Both the position numbers and the translations under genes were made by a program. A stretch of 64,000 bases of DNA from Arachis hypogaea (lineage: Eukaryota; Streptophyta; Magnoliopsida; Fabales; Fabaceae), in NCBI RefSeq assembly GCF_003086295.3, contig NC_092040.1:56461559-56525558 (forward strand), in the 5' to 3' direction. A model generated the notes under the pieces. The model was not told the origin of the DNA. It saw only the letters and a program-made list of their open reading frames with translations, and searched no databases. Positions 22,661-33,162 of the stretch are shown in pieces (positions within the stretch are counted from its first letter, which is position 1; the number at the start of each line of letters is the position of its first letter).

Positions 22661-22870
22661 AGCTTCACCAAGCCACTCTAACCTATGCCATCAAGTGCCA
22701 ATCTGGATCCATATTCATTCAAAGCCAAATCCAAATCAACCCATTTCATTGAAGCCCCAAAGCAAGCAAAGCCTATTGACATGATTCAAAGGCACAAGAA
22801 CAAATTAGATTAGGAATTTCATTTGAAATGTAATTTGTTTTCAATTTTATTTTTCATTTTTTTGTAAAAA

Positions 22871-22880
22871 CTTATAAAAA
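22871..22880 (+). promoter_or_regulatory. TATA box, element 2 LTR
   Basis: CTTATAAAAA, about 210 bases after the last GAACGC-type repeat. Confidence 0.5.
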
Positions 22881-23377
22881 GGCATCTGTTTCATTTTAGA
22901 AATGAGGCTGGCTCTGCTAGAGAGAAATAGGAGTAAGAGTAGGATAGAATAGGAAGCTCTCTTTGATACACTTTTTATTTTTCTGCATTTTCTACACTTG
23001 AGTTTCATTGAATTCAGTTTGTGAAAATTTCAATTTCTACAATCCTTTACTCCAATTTCCTTTTCTGGAATTTTACCTTTTCTGCTATGTTCATGATTCA
23101 ATCTGATTTACTCTTCCTGCAATTTAATTTCCTGCAATTGATTTGAGTTCTAATTTACTACCTTCATTTAATTTTCCAGCAGCCAGCCCCCTTTACATTT
23201 GCTGCAATCTACATTACTTGTTCTTTAAGATTCTGCCAATTTACTTCCTGCAAGTTAGATCTTCTGCAATTTACTTTTCTTGTTCTTTAAGTTTCTGTCC
23301 AATTTACTTTCGGCACTTTAAATTTCTTGTCATTTACTTTCTGCTGCATCAATTCTCACTCAATATTGTTAGCTTGA

Positions 23378-24700
23378 TGATGAGCAGATAATTTATACGC
23401 GTTTTGGAATTGTTTTTACATAGTTTTAGTATGTTTTAGTTACTTTTTATCATATTTTTGTTAGTTTTTATGCACAAATCACATTTCTGGTCTTTACTAT
23501 GAATTTGTGTGTTTTTCTATAATTTTACGTATTTTCTGGCTGAAATTGAGGGACTTGAGCAAAAGTCTGATTCAGAGACTGAGAAAGGACTGTAGATGCT
23601 GTTGGATTCTGACCTTCCTGCACTCGAAGTGGATTTTCTGGAGCTACATGAGCCCAATTGGCGTAATCTCAATTGCGTTGGAAAGTAGACATCTTCGGCT
23701 TTCTAGCAATGGATAATAGTTCATACTTTGCTAGAGATTTTATGGCCCAAACAAGCGTTTAAACGCCCACCAGAGACCTTTTTCTGGCATTTAACGCTGG
23801 AACTGGCACAGGAACTGGAGTTAAACGCCCAAACTGGCATCCAAGCTGGCGTTTAACTCCAAAAAAGGCCTATGCATGTGTAAAGCTCAATGCTCAACCC
23901 AAGCACACACCAAGTGGGCCCCCGAAAGTGGATTTCTGCACTATCTGTACTTAGTTACTTATTTTTTCTAATCCCTAGTAACTAGTTTAGTATAAATAGC
24001 ACTTTTTACTATTGTATTTTCATCTTTGGATCATCTTTTGATCTTTTGATCACTTTGAGGGAGGATGGCCATTCGGCCATGCCTAGACCTTTCTCTCTTA
24101 TGTATTTTCCAACGGTGGAGTTTCTACACCTCATAGATTAAGGTGTGGAGCTCTGCTGTTCTTCATGAATTAATGCAAGTACTATTGTTTCTTTTTCAAT
24201 TTACGCTTACTTCTTCTCTAAGATATACTCTCGTACTCAATTCAGTTATGTCAGAATGAAGGGATGACCCGTGACAATCACCCACTATCTGTGTTACTCG
24301 CTTAGCCAAGATCCGTGTGCCTGACAACCACAAGCGGTCTACATGATGTTCAACGTAGTCATTGGACGACAGCCGGAGTATAGTCTCTTGGGTCTCTAAT
24401 CCACGGACCGAGTCCGTGAGGTTAGAACCTTCGTGGTATAGGCTAGAACCAATTGGCAGCATTCCTGAGATCCAAAACGTCTAAATCTTGTCTGTGGTAT
24501 TCCGAGTAGGATCTAGAATGGGATGACTGTGACGAGCTTCAAACTCACGAATGTTGGGCGCAGTGACAGTGTGAAAAAGGATAGAGAGATCCTATTCTGA
24601 CACAAGTGAGAACCGACAGATGATTAGCCGTGTAGTAGCTGTGCCTGGTATTTTTTATCCGAGACGAGAAATTCGACAGTTGATTAGTCGTACAGAAACC
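23378..24700 (+). mobile_element. Element B, first part of the 5' LTR
   Basis: It starts TGATGAGCAGATAATTT and aligns with the element A LTR for its first 1.3 kb. It breaks at ACC where the CACTA transposon starts, and resumes at 48386. The U3 palindromes are of the GCGTTTAAACGC/GGCGTTTAAC kind (about 23753-23862), followed by a TATA box at 23991. Including the second part the LTR is about 1700 bp, against 1730 in element A. Confidence 0.85.
23991..23999 (+). promoter_or_regulatory. TATA box, element B LTR
   Basis: TATAAATAG, about 130 bases downstream of the LTR palindromes. Confidence 0.5.
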
Positions 24701-24728
24701 CACTACTAGAAATAGGGCTTTTTCGGAC
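24701..24728 (+). repeat. CACTA left terminal inverted repeat
   Basis: Identical over 28 bases to the reverse complement of 48355-48382; begins CACTACTAGAAATAGGG. Confidence 0.95.
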
Positions 24729-25574
24729 GAATTTTGAGACGAAATTGAAATAAATTTCGAACAAATTATGGACAAAATTTTTCTTTCAAACAAATTTGGG
24801 ACGAATTTTTTTTGTCCCAAAAAGCCTTGTTGCTAATTGAAATTTTGTCTGAAATTTCGTCCGAAATTTTTTTCAAACGATTTTGTGACAGATTTCGAAT
24901 AGGCATTTATCTGCTAGATTTCTAACTATTATGATGTATTTTAGACAAATTTCAGACAGATTAGCTAACATAAAAACAACGTATTTCAAACAAATTTCAA
25001 ACAAAAAATATACTTTATTTCAGACAAATTTCTAACGAATTTAGTCAAATATAATAAATTTTTTTCGAACAAATTTTAGACAAATCAAATATTTTTCTTC
25101 AATTAAATTTCAGACAAATTTAATTTAAAAGAATTTACGTATTTGAAACAAATTTCATACAAAACCAAAAATTATTTTCGCACAAATTTTCTACAAATTT
25201 AATATAATATTTCAAATAATTTTCATACAAAATAATTTGCTATTTAATAGATAAATATTTTAGAAAATAAATTATATTCGATTTGCTTTCTATATTAAGA
25301 CCATCATAATCATTTTTTTCATATTACATCATCGAAATTATAAACACATAATAAAATCATGAAAAAGTTAATTACCATAAAAGAGTTAAAAAAATATTTA
25401 TTATTAAAATATTTTTGTCCATAAATGTAATCAAACTAAAATCAGAAAAAAATACTTAAACTAAAACAAAGAAAGCCTTTAAAAAGGTCAAATATCATGA
25501 ATAAAATAAAACGTACTAACTAATTCACCTAAAAATTCCTTAATCTAAATCAGAAGAAACATATACTCCAAATA
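24729..25574. other. CACTA left subterminal repeat region
   Basis: AT-rich, no gene. Motifs of the type AAATTTCGGACAAATTT/AAATTTGTCCGAAATTT occur many times in both directions, densest in the first 500 bases. The 3' end of the TNP1-like gene follows. Confidence 0.75.
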
Positions 25575-26414
25575 TCAATCACTCATGTTATCATCACTAG
25601 AGCCTGTCCCAAGCTCATCTTCCGTAGGATCAGACAAGGTTGAAGGAAGTGGGAGATTCAACTTTTTATACAAAGCATGAATTGTCTTTTCAGTAGAACC
25701 AATTCTTTTCTGTTGAACTTTTAGTTGACGTCCTTGATCTTTTAACTTGTGCTCAGCATCTTTCAACTTAACCTTTTGCTCTTCATTGATCATTTCTTGC
25801 TCCTTTGCTTTTTCTTTCCACATGTGAAGTTCTTGCTCAATATTTAGATTATCTTTAGATGTCTCTGAACAATTTCTGGAATCCAACTTTGAAGAGAGAT
25901 CTAAACCAAAAGAACCTAAGCCAAAAGCAGCTTTCTTTTTTCCCTTTGTCACAACTTCATTCCAAACAGTATAATCATCTGGTATATCTAGGCTTTCCTT
26001 AGATGCCTCAACATCTTCCTCATTATCCAAGGATAAAGCTACTTGAGAAAGTTCTGTCTTTTGCTTTTTGAATTCACCCTACAAAATCAATTCATGTTAA
26101 TCGCAACTAAATATGTCATGAACAAATACTAACATATAGTGAAAATTAGCAGTTTAAAAAAACAAAAAGAAGAACAAATTAGCATCACATACAATGACTT
26201 TCTCAGATCTTTCATCAATCCAACTTTTGTCTTTTTTGGTGTGGCATTTAGTATAAACCTCCTCTAGAGAAGGTTTTACTCCCGTAGCTTTCTCATATAA
26301 TATAACAGTTTTAATCGATAGGAAAGAAAAAAAATAAGAAAACATTGCAAAAATAATAAGAACAAGACTATAAATAAACTATTTTTTATCTTACCATTCT
26401 GCGTGCATGTTCAC

Positions 26415-28144
26415 TGATGAGCGGATAATTTGTATACTTTTTGGCATTGTTTTTAGTATGTTTTTGTTATGATCTAGTTAGTTTTTAGTATATTTTTATT
26501 AGTTTTTAGTTAAAATTCACTTCTCTGGACTTTACTATGAGTTTGTGTGTTTTTCTGTGATTTCAGGTATTTTCTGGCTGAAATTGAGGGACCTGAGCAA
26601 AAATCTGATTCAGAGACCAAAAAGGACTGCAGATGCTGTTGGATTCTGACCTCCCTGCACTCGAAGTGGATTTTCTGGAGCTACAGAAGCCCAATTGGCG
26701 CGCTCTCAACGGCGTTGGAAAGTAGACATCCTGGGCTTTCCAGCAATATATGATAGTTCATACTTTGCCCAATATTTGATGGCCTAAACCGGCGTTCAAA
26801 GTCACCTCAAGAAATCCCAGCGTTAAACGCTGGAACTGGCACCCAAATGGGAGTTAAACGCCCAAACTGGCACTAAAGCTGGCGTTTAACTCCAAGAGGA
26901 GTCTCTGCACGAAATTTGCTTCATTGCTCAGCCCAAGCACACACCAAGTGGGCCCGGAAGTGGATTTTTATGTCATTTACTCATTTCTGTACACCTTAGG
27001 TTACTAGTTCTTATAAGTAGGACCTTTTACTATTGTATTAGATGGACTTTGGTAGCTATCTTCGTTTTGTATGCTATCTTAGATCATTGGGAGGCTGGCC
27101 ATTCGGCCATGCCTAGACCTCATGCTTATGTATTTTCAACGGTGGAGTTTCTACACACCATAGATTAAGGTGTGGAGCTCTGCTGTACCTCGAGTATTAA
27201 TGCAATTACTATTGTTCTTCCATTCAATTCCACTTGTTCTTTGTCCAAGATATCATTTGTTCTTCAACTTGATGAAGGTGATGATTGTCACGAATCATCA
27301 CCATTCTCACCCATGAACAAAGTGACTGACAACCACTCTTGTTCTACAAGCAACTAAGGCCATAGTGAATATCTCTTGGATTCCTGATTGCACGATGCAT
27401 GGTTGATCGCCTGACAACCGAGTGCTCGCCTGACAAACGAGCCAACCATTCCGTGAGATCAGAGTCTTCGTGGTATAGGCGAGAATTGATGGCAGCATTC
27501 AAGAGAATCCGGAAGGTCTAACCTTGTCTGTGGTATTCTGAGTAGGATTCAATGACTGAATGACTGTGACGTGCTTCAAACTCCTGAGGGCGGGGCGTTA
27601 GTGACAGACGCAAAAGAATCACTGGATTCTATTCCGGCCTGATTGAGAACCGACAGATGAATTCCGCTATGCTGTGACAGAGCATATGCAATCGCTTTCA
27701 CTGAGAGGATGGGAGGTAGCCACTGACAACGGTGAAACCCTTGCTTAAGCTTGCCATGGAAAGGAGTAAGAAGGATTGGATGAAGACAGTAGGAGAGCAG
27801 AGAGACGAAAGGGAAGGCATCTTCATGCGCTTATCTGAAGTTCCTACCAATGAATTACATAAGTATCTCTATCTTTACCTTTGTGTTAATTTCGTTCATC
27901 ACCATTACTACTTGAGTTTGCCTGACTAAGATTTACAAGATGACCATAGCGTGCTTCAATACTAACAATCTCCGTGGGATCGACCCTTACTCGCGTAAGG
28001 TTTATTACTTGGACGACCCAGTGCACTTGCTGGTTAGTTGTGCGAAGTTGTGTAATGCCATGGTATTGAGCTACCACGTTGTTGGAGCCATTACTGGGGA
28101 TTATGAGAGTTGTGAAAAAGTATTGTTCACAATTTCGCGCACCA
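26415..28144 (+). repeat. Element A 5' LTR
   Basis: It starts TGATGAGCGG and ends CGCGCACCA. U3 palindromes (AGCGTTAAACGCT, GAGTTAAACGCCC, GGCGTTTAACTCC) lie at about 26820-26903 and the TATA box at 27011. The U5 side has CTTAC-TCGC-GTAAG at 27986-27999 after the CCGTGGGATCGACC phrase. Confidence 0.95.
27011..27020 (+). promoter_or_regulatory. TATA box, element A 5' LTR
   Basis: TTATAAGTAG, 596 bases into the LTR and about 110 bases after the palindromes; identical in the 3' LTR at 35806. Confidence 0.5.
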
Positions 28145-28341
28145 AGTTTTTGGCGCCGTTCCCGGGGATTGTTCAAGTTTTGAGCAAGCCTTTTGTCCGG
28201 TAACATTGATGCCAAAATCCGGCAACAGCACCAAGTTTTTGGCGCCGTTGCCGGGGATTGTTCAAGTTTTGAGCAAGCTTTTGGTAACATCAGTGCCAAG
28301 ATCCGGCAACAACACCAATTTTTTGGCGTTATTGCCAGGGA
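28139..28341 (+). repeat. Triplicated primer-binding-site region
   Basis: Three units begin CACCAA(G/T)TTTTTGGCG: primer sites at 28151 (TGGCGCCGTTCCCGGGGA, one mismatch to the tRNA-Asp complement), 28240 (perfect) and 28324 (three mismatches). Spacings are 89 and 84 bases. Units 1 and 2 share a further segment (TTCAAGTTTTGAGCAAGC ... CCGGCAACA). Element B has only one site, at 48769, followed by the sequence that follows unit 3 here, so units were added upstream of the ancestral one. Confidence 0.85.
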
Positions 28342-29949
28342 TTGTTCTAGTTTGGACAACTGACGGTTTATCTTGTTGCTTAGATTAGGTATTTATTTTT
28401 TTTTCGAAATTCTTGAAGATGAATTCTAGAGTTTCATGATGATTTGTTGAAATCTGGCTGGCTGAGAAGCCATGTCTAATCTCATTGGACCGAGGTTTCA
28501 ACTTATCACCACAAGAGCTTGTTGATTCTTATCAATCTTGCTTTTGGAGCAGTGATCTGCTAAGGCTTGGCTGGCCTCTGGCCATGTCTAGTGTTTTGGA
28601 CCGAAGCTTTCTCTGAAAGCTTGGCTGGCTGTGAAGCCATGTCTAATTCCTGGACCGGAGTCTTAGACTAGCATTGCACTGATTCCTGGAATTCTCATTA
28701 AGAATTTTGATACCTTTTTTTCACTTCATTTTCGAAAAACACAAAAAAATTTTACAAAATCATAAAATCCAAAAATATTTCTTGTTTGAGTCTAGTGTCT
28801 CATCATAAGTTTGGTGTCAATTGCATGCATGTGTCTTAGTGATCTTCAAGATGTTCTTGATGATTTACTTGCTCTGATCTTTGAATTCTATTGACTTGAG
28901 TGTTTTGTGTGTCTCATATGCATTTCCATTTTGTTAGTGTCAGTAGTATACAAACTGCTAAGTTTGGTTTCTTGCATGCATTGTTATTTCATTCTTGTTG
29001 CATTTTGGTTTGTCCTTATTATTAAAAATCCAAAAATATTTTTAATTTGTGTCTTTTCAAGTCAATAATACAGAGAATTGAAGATTCAGAACATACAGCA
29101 GAGGAACTGCACAGAAAAAGCTGGGCGTTCAAAACGCCCAGTGAAGAAGGACAGATTGGTGTTTAAACGCCAGCCAGGGCACCTGGTTGGGCGTTTAACG
29201 CCCAAAAGGGTAGCATTTTGGGCGTTAAACGCCAGAATGGATACCATTCTGGGCGTTTAACGCCAGGATGGCTAGAAGGGAAGATTTTGTTTTCAAATCA
29301 AATTTTTTTTAAGTTTTCAAAATCTTTTCCAAATCAAATCTTTTTCAAATCAATTTTTCAATCAAATATCTTTCAAAATCAATTTCTTTCCATTTTTAAA
29401 GATACTTACTATCAATTAATGATTTGATTCAACATTTCAAGTATATTACCTTTTCTGATGAGAAAGGTTTAATGTTTGAATCATATCTTTTCTTGTTAGT
29501 CAAGTTTTTAATTTTCAAACCAAATCTTTTTTTTAAAATGTTTTCAAATCATATCTTCTCAATCATATTTTTTTTAAAATCAATCATATCTTCTTAACCA
29601 CATCTTTTTCAAAATAGTTTTCAATCAAATCCTTTTGATTTCTAATTTCAAAATCGTTTTCAAAAATCACTTAATTTCTTTTCCATTTTCATTTTTGAAA
29701 ATTAAGTAGTGTTTTTCAAAAATGTTTTCAAAATTTTTCACTTAATTTTCGAAAATTACTTCCCTCCTTCTCACATCCTTCTATTCATGGACTAACACTA
29801 TCCCTTAATGCAAAATTCGAACTCCATCTTCTTTGTTAAGTTCGAATTTTCCACTTCTGTCTTCTACTCTTCTTTTCCTCTGACACCTAAAGGAATCTCT
29901 ATACTGTGACATAGAGGATTCCACATTTTCTTGTTCCCTCTTCTTTCTT
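28342..29949 (+). other. Element A leader
   Basis: No gene. It includes a repeated AGCTTGGCTGGC...GCCATGTCTA phrase (28450-28660), AAGTTTGGTGT-like tracts (28808 and 28961), the palindrome cluster at 29120-29275, T/A-rich runs of the TTTTCAAATC kind (29290-29760), and a purine-rich segment before the gag ATG. Confidence 0.6.
29120..29275 (+). repeat. GGCGTTTAACGCC palindrome cluster in the leader
   Basis: Repeated GGGCGTTTAACGCC, GGCGTTAAACGCC and GTTTAAACGCC units, each joined to AGAATGG, AGGATGG or similar short spacers. The same keyword occurs in the LTR and after gag. Confidence 0.85.
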
Positions 29950-32289
29950 ATGAGCAGGAGCGAAGACAAAGGCATTCTTGTTGAGGCTGATCCTGAACCT
30001 GAAAGGACCTTGAAGAGAAAGCTAAGAGAAGCCAAAACACAACTCTCTTTAGAGCACCTGAACGAACTCTTCAAGGAGGAAGAACAAATGGCAGCCGAAA
30101 ACAACAACAATGCCAACAATGCAAGGAAGGTGCTGGGTGACTTTACTGCACCTACTCCCGATTTCTATGGGAGAAGCATCTCTATCCCTGCCATTGGAGC
30201 AAACAACTTTGAGCTTAAGCCTCAATTAGTTTCTCTAATGCAACAGAATTGCAAGTTCCATGGACTTCCATTGGAAGATCCTCATCAGTTTTTAGCTGAG
30301 TTCTTGCAAATCTGTGACACTGTCAAGACTAATGGGGTTGACCCTGAGGTCTACAGACTTATGCTATTCCCTTTTGCTGTAAGAGACAGAGCTAGAACAT
30401 GGTTGGACTCTCAACCTAAAGAAAGCCTGGACTCTTGGGAAAAGCTAGTCAATGCCTTCTTGGCAAAGTTCTTTCCACCTCAAAAATTGAGTAAGCTTAG
30501 AGTGGAAGTCCAAACCTTCAGACAGAAGGAAGGAGAATCCCTCTATGAAGCTTGGGAAAGATACAAACAATTAATCAGAAAGTGTCCCACTGACATGCTT
30601 TCTGAATGGAGCATCATAGGTATTTTCTATGATGGTCTCTCTGAACTGTCCAAGATGTCCTTGGATAGCTCTTCTGGAGGATCTCTTCATCTGAAGAAGA
30701 CGCCTACAGAGGCTCAAGAGCTGATTGAAATGGTTGCAAATAACCAATTCATGTACACTTCTGAAAGAAATTCTGTGAACAATGGGACTAGTCAGAAGAA
30801 AGGAGTTCTTGAGATTGATACTCTGAATGCCATATTGGCTCAGAACAAAATATTGACTCAACAAGTCAATATGATTTCTCAAAGTCTGTCTGGAATGCAA
30901 AATGCACCAAGCAGTATTAAGGAAGCTTCATCTGAGGAAGAAGCTTATGATCCTGAGAACCCTTCAATAGAAGAGGTGAATTACATGGGAGAACCCTATG
31001 GAAACACCTATAATCCTTCATGGAGGAATCATCCAAATCTTTCATGGAAGGATCAACAGAGACCTCAACAAGGTTTCAATAACAATAATGGTGGAAGAAA
31101 CAGGTTTAGCAATAGCAAACCTTTTCCATCATCTTCTCAGCAACAGACAGAGAGCTCTAAGCAGAATACCTCTGACTTAGCTACTATGGTCTCTGATCTG
31201 ATCAAAACCACTCAAAGTTTCATGACTGAAACAAGGTCCTCCATCAGAAATTTGGAAGGACAAGTGGGTCAGCTGAGCAAGAAAATTACTGAGCTCCCTC
31301 CTAGTACTCTTCCAAGCAATACAGGAGAAAATCCAAAAGGAGAGTGCAAGGCCATCAACATGGCCGAATTTTGGGAGGAAGAAGAGGCAGTGAACGCCAC
31401 TGAGGAAGGCCTCACTGGGCGTCCACTGGCCTCCAATGAGTTCCCTAATGAGGAACCATGGGAATCTGAGGCTCAAAATGAGACCATAGAGATTCCATTG
31501 GACTTACTTCTGCCATTCATGAGCTCTGATGAGTATTCTTCCTCTGAAGAGGATGAGTATGTCACTGAGGAGCAAGTTGCCAAATACCTTGGAGCAATCA
31601 TGAAGCTAAATGACAAGTTATTTGGAAATGAGACTTGGGAGGATGAACCCCCTTTGCTCACCAAAGAACTGGATGACTTGTCTAGGCAGAAACTGCCTCA
31701 AAAGAGGCAGGACCCTGGGAAGTTTTCAATACCTTGTACCATAGGCACCATGACCTTCAAGAAGGCCTTGTGTGACTTAGGGTCAAGTGTAAACCTCATG
31801 CCCCTCTCTGTAATGGAGAAGCTAGGGATCTTTGGGGTACAAGCTGCAAGAATCTCACTAGAGATGGCAGACAACTCAAGAAAACAAGCTTATGGACTTG
31901 TAGAGGATGTTTTGGTGAAGATTGAAGACCATTACATCCCTACTGATTTCATAGTCCTAGAGACTGGGAAGTGCATGGATGAATCCATCATCCTTGGCAG
32001 ACCCTTCCTAGCCACAGCAAAGGCTGTGATTGATGTTGATAGAGGAGAGTTGATCATTCACGTGAATGAAGAATCCTTGGTGTTTAAGGCCCAAGGATGT
32101 CCCTCTGTCATCATGGAGAGGAAGCATGAAGAGCTTCTCTCAAAACAGAGCCAAACAGAGCCCCCACAGTCAAACTCTAAGTTTGGTGTTGGGAGGCCAC
32201 AACCAAACTCTAAGTTTGGTGTTGAACCCCCACATTCAAACTCTAAGTTTAGTGTTGGGAGGTTCCAACACGGTTCTGAGCATTTCTGA
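29950..32289 (+). CDS. gag-pro: Gag-protease polyprotein of element A
   Basis: Intact frame of 779 residues. Residues 1-60 are charged. About 85-235 form the retrotransposon gag domain (phrases FPFAVRDRARTWL and KFFPPQKLSKLR). About 345-400 are N/Q/S-rich, without a zinc knuckle. About 590-710 form a retropepsin-like domain with IPCTIG, CDLGSSVNLMP (the active-site triplet is DLG rather than DTG or DSG, as is common in Athila-type proteins) and ILGRPFLAT. Gag would form the particle and the protease would process it. The frame stops right after the protease where reverse transcriptase would be expected. The last 45 residues hold three repeats of NSKFGV/NSKFSV, encoded by CTCTAAGTTTGGTGTT-like sequence. 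Confidence 0.92.
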   Translation: MSRSEDKGILVEADPEPERTLKRKLREAKTQLSLEHLNELFKEEEQMAAENNNNANNARKVLGDFTAPTPDFYGRSISIPAIGANNFELKPQLVSLMQQNCKFHGLPLEDPHQFLAEFLQICDTVKTNGVDPEVYRLMLFPFAVRDRARTWLDSQPKESLDSWEKLVNAFLAKFFPPQKLSKLRVEVQTFRQKEGESLYEAWERYKQLIRKCPTDMLSEWSIIGIFYDGLSELSKMSLDSSSGGSLHLKKTPTEAQELIEMVANNQFMYTSERNSVNNGTSQKKGVLEIDTLNAILAQNKILTQQVNMISQSLSGMQNAPSSIKEASSEEEAYDPENPSIEEVNYMGEPYGNTYNPSWRNHPNLSWKDQQRPQQGFNNNNGGRNRFSNSKPFPSSSQQQTESSKQNTSDLATMVSDLIKTTQSFMTETRSSIRNLEGQVGQLSKKITELPPSTLPSNTGENPKGECKAINMAEFWEEEEAVNATEEGLTGRPLASNEFPNEEPWESEAQNETIEIPLDLLLPFMSSDEYSSSEEDEYVTEEQVAKYLGAIMKLNDKLFGNETWEDEPPLLTKELDDLSRQKLPQKRQDPGKFSIPCTIGTMTFKKALCDLGSSVNLMPLSVMEKLGIFGVQAARISLEMADNSRKQAYGLVEDVLVKIEDHYIPTDFIVLETGKCMDESIILGRPFLATAKAVIDVDRGELIIHVNEESLVFKAQGCPSVIMERKHEELLSKQSQTEPPQSNSKFGVGRPQPNSKFGVEPPHSNSKFSVGRFQHGSEHF

Positions 32290-32338
32290 GGCTCCATGAG
32301 AGTCCTCTGTCAAGCTAGTGACACTAAAGAAGCGCTTG

Positions 32339-32354
32339 TTGGGAGGCAACCCAA
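32339..32354 (+). other. Post-gag hairpin H1, element A
   Basis: TTGGGAGGCAACCCAA, 5-bp stem with loop AGGCAA, 50 bases after the gag stop. It ends a conserved block starting GTCAAGCTAGTGACACTAAA that also occurs in elements 1, 2 and B. Confidence 0.65.
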
Positions 32355-32494
32355 TGTTTTATATTTAATTATTTTCTTTTGTTATTTTATCTCTTTTGTA
32401 GGTTGATGATCATGAGAAGTCACAAAATTAATTGAAAAAGCAAAAACAGAATGAAAAACAGGAAGAAAAACAGCACACCCTGGAGGAAGATGCT

Positions 32495-32672
32495 GTTGGC
32501 GTTTAAACGCCAGTAAGCCTAGCAGTTGGGCGTTTAACGCCCAGTCTGGCACCATTCTGGGCGTTTAACGCCAGAAAGGGGCACCAGACTGGCGTTAAAC
32601 GCCAGGAAAGGGCAAGAACCTGGCGTTAAACACCAGGAATGGGCACCAGCCCGGCGTTTAACGCCAGAATTG
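32495..32672 (+). repeat. GGCGTTTAACGCC palindrome cluster after gag
   Basis: At least six units (GGCGTTTAAACGCC, GGGCGTTTAACGCCC, GGCGTTAAACGCC and others), separated by short spacers such as AGTCTGGCACCATTCT. Third cluster of this keyword within one element. Confidence 0.85.
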
Positions 32673-33089
32673 GCTCAAAACGTGAATTTTGATGCCATTT
32701 GGTGCAGGGATGACTTTTCCTTGACACCACAGGATCTGTGGACCCCACAGGACCCCACCACCACTCTCTCTCTTCTTCCCCCATTCACCAATCACCTCAA
32801 CACCTCTTCCCCAAAAACCCTTCACCTATCAAATCCCATCTTTCTCTTCACCACTCACATCCATCCTTCATAAATCCCCACCAACCTCACCCTTCAAATT
32901 CAAACCACTTTCCCTCCCAAACCCACCCATAATGGCCGAACCATTACCCCCCTCTCTCCTATATATACCCTTCTTCAACCCTTCATTTTTACACAACCTA
33001 AACACCACTTCTCCCCCTCTTTGGCCGAACACACCACCATCTCCCTCTTCCTCATTTCTTCTTCTTCTTCTACTCTCTTCTCTCTTCTT

Positions 33090-33126
33090 TTGCTCGAGGA
33101 CGAGCAAACATTTTAAGTTTGGTGTG
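33090..33126 (+). other. Hairpin H2 plus PPT-like motif before ORF 2 of element A
   Basis: TTGCTCGAGGACGAGCAA (perfect 7-bp stem, loop AGGA), then ACATTTTAAGTTTGGTGTGG, ending about 37 bases before the ATG at 33163. The stem differs from the LTR-adjacent copy by a compensating T-A to C-G pair. Confidence 0.65.
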
Positions 33127-33162
33127 GTAAAAGCATTGCTTTTTGTTTTTCCATAACCAATT

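Larger units (their letters stand above)
17584..23377 (+). mobile_element. Element 2, 3' LTR with nested SINE and solo LTR, 3' end cut by element B
   Basis: The start TGATGACATG and the following 230 bases match the element 1 LTR, and so does the far part (about 22700-23377). The U3 palindromes differ: here GAACGCTAGCGTTC-type repeats (18101-18120 is a perfect 20-bp palindrome, another lies at 18180-18195, looser copies run to about 22650) take the place of GCCACGC. A SINE sits in the middle of this array. The LTR stops at GTTAGCTTGA, where element B begins; CTTGA (23373-23377) is the expected duplication. Its last bases are not found elsewhere in the window. Confidence 0.75.

Noticed and set aside
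24196..24820. Minus-strand frames of 88 and 91 codons
   Set aside because: They lie in the LTR of element B (and cross the CACTA border) and are not kept in the homologous element A LTR.
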